Shown piece after piece: positions 17,675-23,665 of a stretch of 44,534 nt of DNA (its first letter is position 1; each line of letters begins with the position of its first letter). This DNA is from Nocardia sp. SYP-A9097. Lineage in GTDB: Bacteria; Actinomycetota; Actinomycetes; Mycobacteriales; Mycobacteriaceae. The DNA lies in NCBI RefSeq assembly GCF_009649815.1, contig NZ_WJIC01000043.1, forward strand, positions 1 through 44,534, given 5' to 3'. The notes beneath the pieces are model-generated. The model saw only the letters and a program-made list of their open reading frames with translations, had not been told where the DNA came from and searched no databases. The position numbers and the translations under genes were made by a program.

Positions 17675-17703
17675 GGATCCTGCCCCGAGCGGGGGCAGGA
17701 TCC
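17675..17703 (-). other. Perfect hairpin in the dnaK leader
   Basis: GGATCCTGCCCC (17675-17686) and GGGGCAGGATCC (17692-17703) are perfect 12-bp arms around a 5-base loop. The hairpin lies between the HAIR elements and the dnaK ribosome binding site, about 43 bp before the start codon, so it is expected in the mRNA leader. It could be an mRNA stabiliser, an attenuator or a heat-sensitive structure; the sequence does not decide. Confidence 0.6.
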
Positions 17704-17711
17704 TCAGCAAC

Positions 17712-17732
17712 ACTGAGCGGGGTCGGCTCAAT
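17712..17732 (-). promoter_or_regulatory. Possible second, degenerate HAIR element
   Basis: TGAG at 17714-17717 and CTCAA at 17727-17731 keep the exact half-site spacing of a HAIR element, but the outer bases are off consensus. Its centre is 54 bp from that of the better HAIR site, about five helical turns, which would allow cooperative binding of HspR. Confidence 0.45.
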
Positions 17733-17765
17733 CCTGCACCCGTTATCCGATCGATGCAACTTTAA

Positions 17766-17786
17766 CTTGAGTCGAACTCGCTCAAC
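17766..17786 (-). promoter_or_regulatory. HAIR element (HspR operator) of the dnaK operon
   Basis: CTTGAGT (17766-17772), 7 bases, GCTCAAC (17780-17786). The left arm matches the HAIR consensus fully and the right arm at five of seven positions. It lies 134 bp upstream of dnaK. Confidence 0.85.
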
Positions 17787-17860
17787 CTTGTCTGACATGC
17801 ACCAACGGGCGACTCACGACATCTATTCCAGGGAGCGCAAAAAATTTCCCGAGTGCGAGG

Positions 17861-18628
17861 TTACTGCGGCAGGTTGAGCTCCACGGGCTCACCCTTTGCC
17901 GTGACGGCCAGGCGTCCACTCTTGGGGCCGTTGTCCACATAGATGCTGACAACCGGATCCTGGCCGGGCTTGCACTCGATATTGATATGGGTGATCTTGC
18001 CGCCGGGCAGATGCAGGGTCTGCGGCGCGCCCGCCAACAACCCTGCCAATTTCGGCAGGTCGAGCTTCGACAGGTCCACCTGCTCATTGCCGGAGCTGCG
18101 CGAGGTATCCGAAAGTCGCTGGAAAGAACCGTCGTAGTGCAGGTAGTCGTCGCGTTGCGCTCCGGCCACGCGCCGATCGACCACCACGTACTTGGGGAAC
18201 GCCGACACCTGATCGGCGAGGCTATCGCCGTAGTGATCCTGGTATGCCGCAATGAAACTCGCCAGCCCGGCGCCGGTCGTCGGGTCCGGGATATCGGGTT
18301 TGGACACCGTATTGCGGGCGATGCAGCCGCCCAGCGCGCCGACCAGAGCCGCGATCGATACTGCGGCGATCACGATTCGCCAGCGCCGCAGTTCATTTCG
18401 CCGCTGCGGGCGCAATAGCGGGGTGCCGACGAGGTTCTTGGGAATCTGCAGATCACCGATGAGCTTGTCGAGATCACCGAAGGTGCGCGCGGTCATCGCC
18501 GACGCGGTGCGCCCGGCGTGCTCGGCCTCGGTCAATTCGCCTGTGGCGCGGGCATTGTCGAGCATGGTGCAGGCGTCGACGCGATCCGCGTCGCGGGCCC
18601 GCAGCCCTTGGTTCCGGAAGTCCGCCAT
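17861..18628 (-). CDS. DUF1707 membrane protein, short paralogue
   Basis: A 255-residue protein with an N-terminal DUF1707 domain (residues 9-62: LRARDADRVDACTMLDNAR, then GELTEAEHAGRTASAMTARTFGDL split over two helices), one membrane helix (about 84-104) and an exported domain of some 145 residues. The exported part resembles that of the gene just upstream (FPKYVVVDRR against YGKYASLTRA; LAGLLAGAPQTLHL against LGRLLASAPTTLKV). DUF1707 is a small actinobacterial domain of unknown role. The two genes are 7 bp apart and form an operon. The dnaK promoter lies in the 228 bp after this stop codon. Function unknown. Confidence 0.82.
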   Translation of the reverse strand: MADFRNQGLRARDADRVDACTMLDNARATGELTEAEHAGRTASAMTARTFGDLDKLIGDLQIPKNLVGTPLLRPQRRNELRRWRIVIAAVSIAALVGALGGCIARNTVSKPDIPDPTTGAGLASFIAAYQDHYGDSLADQVSAFPKYVVVDRRVAGAQRDDYLHYDGSFQRLSDTSRSSGNEQVDLSKLDLPKLAGLLAGAPQTLHLPGGKITHINIECKPGQDPVVSIYVDNGPKSGRLAVTAKGEPVELNLPQ

Positions 18629-18635
18629 ATCCGTC

Positions 18636-19730
18636 CTATCCGCCGAACGGGTATGTGCGCGTGACCACGCCCGCCGGGGTCAGCTCGAGGAAGCCACTCT
18701 CACTGGCCTTGTTGGTCACATAGATTCGCACAATCGGCACGCCCGGGAGACCGCGCGCGGCCGCTATGGCATCGGTCTCGAACATGACGTGGCTGATGGT
18801 TCCCTGCTCGACCTTCAGGGTGGTCGGGGCGCTCGCGAGCAGCCGCCCGAGCGCCGCCAGATCGACCGTGCCCAAATCGAATACGGGCAGATCCTGCTTG
18901 CGCGTGGTGGGTTCGCGATCGCTCTTGAAGCCGCCGCGATAGGTGTAGTCGACCTGGCGATTCGCCTGCCCCGGCACCGCCCGCGTCAAACTGGCGTATT
19001 TGCCGTACAGGGTCAGCTCGTCGACCAGGACATCACCGAACTTGGCGCGATACAGGTCCAGGAAGACCGAAATCCCCTCCGCGGTAAAGAGATCCGGCGT
19101 CGGGACGACAATCGGCTCGACCACACCATTCAGCACCACCGGCGCCCCGGCCGGAATAGCGGGCGGCCGATCGACCGCGATGAACCCGCCCGCGAACACC
19201 GCCGCACACGCCGCCAGCACCGCGATCCCGAACCCCCGCCCCCGATGCGCCTGCCGCGGCGGCTGTGCCACCCCGGGCGCATCGGCTGCTCGCTGCAGAT
19301 CGGCGGTGATATCCGCCAGCTCCCCCAAAGTCCGTGCTTCCCCGGCCAATTCGGTGAGGGCGTGATGATCCGCCTCGCTCAACTGCCCGTCGGCGAGACC
19401 AGCATCGAGTAGCAGGCAGGTTGCCGACCGATCCCCATCCCGCGCCCGAGTCCCCGCCGGATACCGACTGACCTCCGCCTGACTGGTAGTCGGCGCGGCA
19501 ACCTCCACCGCCACCTTCCCCGGCTGCAAATCCCCCACCAGCCCCGCCAGCTCCCCCAGCGTCCGCGCCCCCTGCGCCCGCTCCGACCGCTGCTCATACT
19601 CGTCAGCCCCCAACTGACCTTCCTCATAAGCAGCATCGATCCGAGCCCGGGCATTGACACGATCGATATCCCGCGCTCGCATCCGCCCGGCGCTCCCACT
19701 CCCCGCCGCATCGGACGATCTCCCACTCAC
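18636..19730 (-). CDS. DUF1707 membrane protein with two DUF1707 domains
   Basis: About 364 residues. It carries two DUF1707 domains in tandem (residues 18-69, beginning RARDIDRVNARARID, and 104-155, beginning RARDGDRSATCLLLD), a membrane helix (about 167-187) and an exported C-terminal domain like that of the downstream gene. The start was set at the GTG at 19730 (VSGRSSDAAG); an ATG at 19682 just before the first domain is the alternative, and the frame further upstream has no protein character. The C-terminal end reads TRTYPFGG. Function unknown; the arrangement suggests a cytoplasmic sensing or binding part joined to an envelope part. Confidence 0.8.
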   Translation of the reverse strand: MSGRSSDAAGSGSAGRMRARDIDRVNARARIDAAYEEGQLGADEYEQRSERAQGARTLGELAGLVGDLQPGKVAVEVAAPTTSQAEVSRYPAGTRARDGDRSATCLLLDAGLADGQLSEADHHALTELAGEARTLGELADITADLQRAADAPGVAQPPRQAHRGRGFGIAVLAACAAVFAGGFIAVDRPPAIPAGAPVVLNGVVEPIVVPTPDLFTAEGISVFLDLYRAKFGDVLVDELTLYGKYASLTRAVPGQANRQVDYTYRGGFKSDREPTTRKQDLPVFDLGTVDLAALGRLLASAPTTLKVEQGTISHVMFETDAIAAARGLPGVPIVRIYVTNKASESGFLELTPAGVVTRTYPFGG

Positions 19731-19839
19731 ACGCGGATCGTATCCGCCCGGCGACCGCCCGGACGGATGAAGCGGACATACCGCATGAAAGACTATTCGC
19801 TGCATATTTGCCAAAGGAATTTTTACCGAGTGGCGGCCG

Positions 19840-19980
19840 GTGCACGCGAGGCCCGACGGCGGTGATATCACCGCACTGGATCTGCCGACCGGCTCTGGAC
19901 GGGTATTGATGGATATCGGGGGCACCGCGCATAGCGCGGCCTACGAGTCCCGTTATGCGGTGGCCTTCGACGTGCCCTGA
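19840..19980 (+). pseudogene. Short coding-like frame, possible gene remnant
   Basis: From the GTG at 19840 to TGA at 19980 a 46-residue frame reads like a real protein end: GDITALDLPTGSGRVLMDI and then ESRYAVAFDVP. The same frame stays open upstream to a TGA near 19782 without a good start, and no ribosome binding site fits. It may be the C-terminal remnant of a lost gene or a small protein. I do not recognise the family. Confidence 0.35.
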
Positions 19981-20033
19981 GCGGTAGGCAAGACCGGCGG
20001 TGATCGGGGTCCCTGGACACGCTTGATGTCCGA

Positions 20034-20047
20034 AATAACCGGTTATT
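20034..20047. promoter_or_regulatory. 14-bp palindrome, candidate operator
   Basis: AATAACCGGTTATT is a perfect palindrome, 54 bp upstream of the luciferase-like gene start. A plausible repressor site; no regulator gene adjoins it. Confidence 0.5.
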
Positions 20048-20060
20048 GCTGGTTGGCGGG

Positions 20061-20078
20061 CCAAGATCGAGGTCTTGG
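20061..20078. promoter_or_regulatory. Inverted repeat, second candidate operator
   Basis: CCAAGA (20061-20066) and TCTTGG (20073-20078) are 6-bp arms with 6 bases between. The site lies just upstream of the ribosome binding site AGGAGG (20091-20096) of the luciferase-like gene. Confidence 0.4.
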
Positions 20079-20100
20079 ACCCTGCGGCTGAGGAGGCTTG

Positions 20101-20994
20101 ATGGGAGTGCGATTCGGCATCTCGATTCCGCCCACCGCGGCGGCACTGGAAGACGTGCTGGATATGACGAAGGCCGCCGAGGATGAGGGCCTCGATCTGG
20201 TGGGGATTCAGGATCATCCGTATGCGCCGGAGTTCGGGGATACCTTCGCGGTGCTCGGGGCCTGTTTGAGCGCGACCGATCGGATCAGTGTTTATCCGGG
20301 GGTGGCGAATATGCCGTTGCGGCGGCCGTCGATGCTCGCCAAGCAGGCCGCCACCTTCGATCTGTTGAGTGGGGGCCGATTCGAACTCGGGGTGGGGGCG
20401 GGGGCTTTCGAGGACGGCATCGTCGCCATGGGCGGACCCGTATTGAAAGGCCGTGCGGCGCTGTGCGCGCTCGAAGAGGGGATCGAGATCATTCGCGCCG
20501 AATGGCGGCCGGGCCGACTGGTCTCGGTGCAGGGGGACGAATACACCGTGCAGGGCATCGCGGGTGGTCCCGCGCCCGCCCACGAGATCGGCATCTGGAT
20601 CGGGGCCATGGGGCCGCACGCCCTCGACCTCATCGGCCGGGCCGGCGACGGATGGGTTGCGCCACTACCGAATTGGCTGCCCTGGGAACAATGGCACGGC
20701 GCACAGGACCGCATCGACACCGCCGCCCGCGCCGAAGGCCGCGACCCGCGCACCATCACCCGCATGGCCGCACTGCCCGGTGTGATCAGCGATCAATCCC
20801 TGCGACCCCGGCCGCGCGGCAGCGACCCCATCAACGGCTCCGCCCGGGAGTGGGCGGAAATCATTGCGGCCCTGCACAGGAACGCCCGCTTCGACACCTT
20901 CATCTACTGGCCGCCCGGCTTCGACGTGGACCAGGTGCAACGCTTCGCCCGCCGCGTCGTGCCCGCCGCACGCGAACTACTGGACGCGACCTGA
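20101..20994 (+). CDS. Luciferase-like (LLM) flavin-dependent oxidoreductase
   Basis: A 297-residue TIM-barrel enzyme of the bacterial luciferase/F420-dependent superfamily. Seen are the N-terminal strand MGVRFGISIPP, the substrate-side IQDHPY, the loop VANMPLRRPSMLAKQAATFD and the phosphate-binding region SGGRFELGVGAG, all characteristic. Actinomycete members use FMN or F420; the cofactor cannot be read safely from the sequence. The start is the ATG at 20101 with AGGAGG 4 bases before; the TTG one codon upstream is rejected. The gene stands alone and converges with the sigma factor gene. Confidence 0.87.
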   Translation: MGVRFGISIPPTAAALEDVLDMTKAAEDEGLDLVGIQDHPYAPEFGDTFAVLGACLSATDRISVYPGVANMPLRRPSMLAKQAATFDLLSGGRFELGVGAGAFEDGIVAMGGPVLKGRAALCALEEGIEIIRAEWRPGRLVSVQGDEYTVQGIAGGPAPAHEIGIWIGAMGPHALDLIGRAGDGWVAPLPNWLPWEQWHGAQDRIDTAARAEGRDPRTITRMAALPGVISDQSLRPRPRGSDPINGSAREWAEIIAALHRNARFDTFIYWPPGFDVDQVQRFARRVVPAARELLDAT

Positions 20995-21041
20995 CACCGA
21001 GGCCGGCTACATACCGCTCAATCCCCGGTCACCCCCGGCGC

Positions 21042-21077
21042 GAACCCTCTCGTGACGGGCCGGGGTGCGAGGGGTTC
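21042..21077. terminator. Hairpin between converging genes
   Basis: GAACCCTCTCG (21042-21052) pairs, with one bulged base, with CGAGGGGTTC (21068-21077). It overlaps the stop codon of the sigma factor gene and lies 48 bp after the luciferase-like gene. Probably a shared terminator, weaker than the others in this window. Confidence 0.45.
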
Positions 21078-21903
21078 AGTCGAGCAGTGGGAAACGGCCG
21101 GAGGCGATGATTCCGGCGATGGCGTCCATTTTCGCTTGTGGCGCAGCGTAATCCGGGTGTGCGCCGAGTACGGCCGCGGCATCGTGTAGCCGAACCATCT
21201 GCCGTTCCGCCGCTACCACGCCGCGCCCGCCGAGGGTGACGGGGTGCGTGGCGAAGGCCGGGCGGTTCGGATCGATCCGGCCGAGTTCGACAGCCTTGTC
21301 CACCCGCCGCGAGCAGCGGCAGAACGCCTGCGGGTTCGCCAGTCCGCAGCTGGTGGTCAGGAAGTTGCCGAGCCGTTTCTTGGCTCGCTCCAACCGTTTC
21401 CGGTAGGCGGCCGGAGTGACACCGGCGATCCACGCCGCCTCGGGCGAACTGAGCTCGAAGATATCGGAGAGCACGAAGGCGATGCGCTCCTCCCGCGCCA
21501 GGCACTGCAGCATGGCCTGGCTGCAATTGAGTCGCGTCTCCTGGGTGAGCAGCTCGGCTTCCGGACCGCGGTAATCCGCGTCGGCCAGACCGTCTTTCAA
21601 GCCCCGCGAGTATTCGTCGAGACTGAGCTGCTGCTGCTCCTGCGGCGTCTGGCGGCGCAGATTCAGCAGATAGTTCACTCCGATCCGGTAGGCCCACGTG
21701 AGCAATTTGGCTTCACCGCGCCAGGACCCGAGCCGGCCGAGCACCCGCAGCAGAATCTCCTGGGTGGCATCCTCGGCGTCCGCGGGCCGCCATACCATGC
21801 GCAGCGCCAGCCGGTAGATCGGATCCTGTAGTAGCCGAATCACTTCGGCGACGGCCGCGGGTTCGCCGGCGACGGCGCGCGCGACCAGCGCCAGTTCGTT
21901 CAT
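21076..21903 (-). CDS. ECF-type RNA polymerase sigma factor with Cys-containing C-terminal extension
   Basis: A 275-residue group 4 sigma factor. Region 2 is at about residues 15-85 (DPIYRLALRMVW, DAEDATQEILLRVLGRLGSW, LLTWAYRIGVNYLLN) and region 4 at 125-182 (REERIAFVLSDIFELSSPEA, then AYRKRLERAKKRL). Beyond region 4 comes an extension of about 90 residues that begins SCGLANPQAFCRCSRRVDKA, with Cys at 186, 195 and 197. Such a tail could bind a metal or respond to redox state. No anti-sigma gene is next to it, so the tail may serve for control. The start ATG at 21903 lacks a clear ribosome site; 21999 (MQIDAGSA) is a possible earlier start. Confidence 0.87.
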   Translation of the reverse strand: MNELALVARAVAGEPAAVAEVIRLLQDPIYRLALRMVWRPADAEDATQEILLRVLGRLGSWRGEAKLLTWAYRIGVNYLLNLRRQTPQEQQQLSLDEYSRGLKDGLADADYRGPEAELLTQETRLNCSQAMLQCLAREERIAFVLSDIFELSSPEAAWIAGVTPAAYRKRLERAKKRLGNFLTTSCGLANPQAFCRCSRRVDKAVELGRIDPNRPAFATHPVTLGGRGVVAAERQMVRLHDAAAVLGAHPDYAAPQAKMDAIAGIIASGRFPLLD

Positions 21904-22094
21904 GTCCGGACCGCGCGGCGCGGTGGCGCGATCCACAGGAGACTCGGTCCGGGTATACGGCGGGTGATCGGGTGCGGCGGAACCCGCGTCGATCTGCATG
22001 CCCGACAGCTTGGGCCTCGTGACGGCGAGACGCAACCGCTGCCGGAGATCACGGGGCGCGCCCACACCCCGTGATCGTTCCTGCCACAGCGAAT

Positions 22095-22967
22095 TCAGGC
22101 GACCGCGCGGGCGGTGGTGAGGGCGTGGCGGCGAATCCAGTCGGCGACGGCGGAGCCGATGGCGTCGGGCTGATCCTCGGGGCAGTGGTGTCCGGCGGGG
22201 CCGATATTCGCGATTTCGGTGGCGGCGAAGGTTTTCGCCGCCCACTCCATCGCCTCGGGCGAGCCGAGGCCGACACCGTTCCGCACGGCCATGACGAGCT
22301 TGGGCACCTCCGGGCTGCCGGCCATCCAGCGGTCGTAGTTCTCGATAATGGCGACCACATCGGCGGGTTCGCCGTCGAGCGGGAATTCGCGCGGCCACAC
22401 CAGCATCGGCTTACGGGATGCCGGGGTCGGGTAGGGCGCACGGTAGGCGTCCAGGGCTTCGGGGGTGAGGTTGTGGGTGGAGGCGGGCAGGTTGAATTCG
22501 ATGAACATGTTCTGCTCCAGCACCATCTGCTCGCCTTCGGGTGACCGGAAGCGGCGGAAGAGTTCCGCGCCCTGCGGCGGCATCTCGGCCCAGTGCATGG
22601 GCCGCAGGAAGGTCTCGACCACGGCGATACCGCGCACGCGTCCGGGATGCCGTGCCGCCCAATGCATTCCGAGCGCACCGCCCCAGTCGTGGCCGACGAT
22701 GACGACCTGCTCCGGTTCGAGTGCGTCGAACCAGGCGTCGAGGTAGCGGGCGTGGTCGACGAACCGGTAGTCGCTGTCCGGCTTCCCGGAGGCCCCCATT
22801 CCGATGAGATCCGGTGCCAGCACCCGGGTTTCGCCGCTGACATACGGAATCACATTGCGCCAGATGTAGCTGGAGGTCGGGTTGCCGTGCAGGAACACCA
22901 CGGGGATGTCCCCGGTCCCGGTGTCGCTGTAGTTGATGAACGAGTCGAGTACGTCGATGGTCGCCAT
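22095..22967 (-). CDS. Haloalkane dehalogenase-like alpha/beta hydrolase (HLD-II type)
   Basis: A 290-residue alpha/beta hydrolase very like Rhodococcus DhaA and LinB. The halide-binding Asn29 sits in HGNPTSSYIWRN, the nucleophile Asp94 and halide-binding Trp95 in GHDWGGALG, the catalytic acid Glu118 in VVETFLRP and the catalytic His260 in GPAGHHCPEDQPD. This Asn/Trp plus Glu arrangement defines the HLD-II subfamily, which cleaves carbon-halogen bonds to give an alcohol and a halide. The start ATG at 22967 follows GGAAGGA. It lies 64 bp downstream of the MarR gene in the same direction, so it may be under that regulator. Natural substrate unknown. Confidence 0.88.
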   Translation of the reverse strand: MATIDVLDSFINYSDTGTGDIPVVFLHGNPTSSYIWRNVIPYVSGETRVLAPDLIGMGASGKPDSDYRFVDHARYLDAWFDALEPEQVVIVGHDWGGALGMHWAARHPGRVRGIAVVETFLRPMHWAEMPPQGAELFRRFRSPEGEQMVLEQNMFIEFNLPASTHNLTPEALDAYRAPYPTPASRKPMLVWPREFPLDGEPADVVAIIENYDRWMAGSPEVPKLVMAVRNGVGLGSPEAMEWAAKTFAATEIANIGPAGHHCPEDQPDAIGSAVADWIRRHALTTARAVA

Positions 22968-23031
22968 GGCGATTGTCCTTCCGGGTGTTTTGCCTTCACC
23001 CGGTTGGACACGCTCCGGCACGCCCCTGTGA

Positions 23032-23583
23032 CTACCCGGCAGAGTGATCCCCCTCACATGCCGCGGCCGTACCGGGCTGGGCGGTGAGACCGGGGTGAAT
23101 GCCGGGAGTGAGTCCGCTGCCGACGGCGGCCCGCTGCAGTAACCGGACGATGACGGCCCGTTCGTCGTCATTCAGCGCGGACAGTATTTCCGCGTCCAGC
23201 CCCCGGGCCAAGGCGGTCGCCTCGGTGAGCAGTTCCCGGGCGGCCGGGAGCAGGTGCACGGCGTGCGCGCGCCGGTCGACGGGATGTCTGCGCCGTTCGA
23301 CGAGTCCGCGTTTCTCCAGGTCGTCGACCAGTCCGACCATCACATTGCGGTGGATGCCGAGCGCCTCGCACAGCTGTTGCTGGGAGCGTCCGTCATTGGC
23401 TTCGAGAATGCGCAGGGTGCCGAACTGCGGGGGTTTGATGCCGAGCGGCGCCAGCAGTTCGGCGAAGCGGTATGCGGAGTGGGATCCCAACTGCCCCAAC
23501 AGGAATGCGGGGGAATCGAACAGCCGCGGGTATTGGAGTTCGGCATCGCTCACCTCCCCAGAGTACATCAAGGCATAAATCAT
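23032..23583 (-). CDS. MarR-family transcriptional regulator
   Basis: A 183-residue winged-helix regulator. The helix-turn-helix and wing are visible at about residues 65-110 (SQQQLCEALGIHRNVMVGLVDDLEKRGLVERRRHPVDRRAHAV in family pattern). MarR dimers usually repress nearby exporters and release DNA on binding small phenolic or lipophilic ligands. It is divergent from the exporter gene, with 82 bp between them that contain overlapping palindromes. The ATG at 23583 has GAGGG six bases upstream and is preferred over the ATG at 23568. The C-terminal extension after residue 155 is of low complexity. Confidence 0.9.
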   Translation of the reverse strand: MIYALMYSGEVSDAELQYPRLFDSPAFLLGQLGSHSAYRFAELLAPLGIKPPQFGTLRILEANDGRSQQQLCEALGIHRNVMVGLVDDLEKRGLVERRRHPVDRRAHAVHLLPAARELLTEATALARGLDAEILSALNDDERAVIVRLLQRAAVGSGLTPGIHPGLTAQPGTAAACEGDHSAG

Positions 23584-23593
23584 GATTGCCCTC

Positions 23594-23622
23594 TTGATTG
23601 ATAATCACTTCAAGTGCATAGT
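23594..23622 (+). promoter_or_regulatory. Promoter of the drug exporter overlapped by candidate MarR operators
   Basis: TTGATT (23594-23599) and CATAGT (23617-23622) are separated by 17 bases and make a good -35/-10 pair. Two dyads overlap it: TGATT-GAT-AATCA (23595-23607) and CACTT-C-AAGTG (23606-23616). Both lie between the MarR gene and the exporter, as expected for a MarR-controlled divergent promoter. Confidence 0.65.
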
Positions 23623-23665
23623 TTGAGGTGTCGCACCTCCCCCACCGAATCGAAGAGAGCTCGCC

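Larger units (their letters stand above)
19731..20100. other. 370-bp region between divergent genes, with a small frame and two dyads
   Basis: This stretch separates the divergent DUF1707 operon and the luciferase-like gene. It holds a short coding-like frame (19840-19980) and two inverted repeats (20034-20047 and 20061-20078), listed separately. The AT-rich part at 19780-19830 may hold the promoter of the DUF1707 operon. Confidence 0.5.

Noticed and set aside
16079..17716. 545-codon open frame on the plus strand
   Set aside because: Antisense to dnaK, rich in Arg, Asp, Gly and Leu in the usual mirror pattern; no motif or ribosome site.
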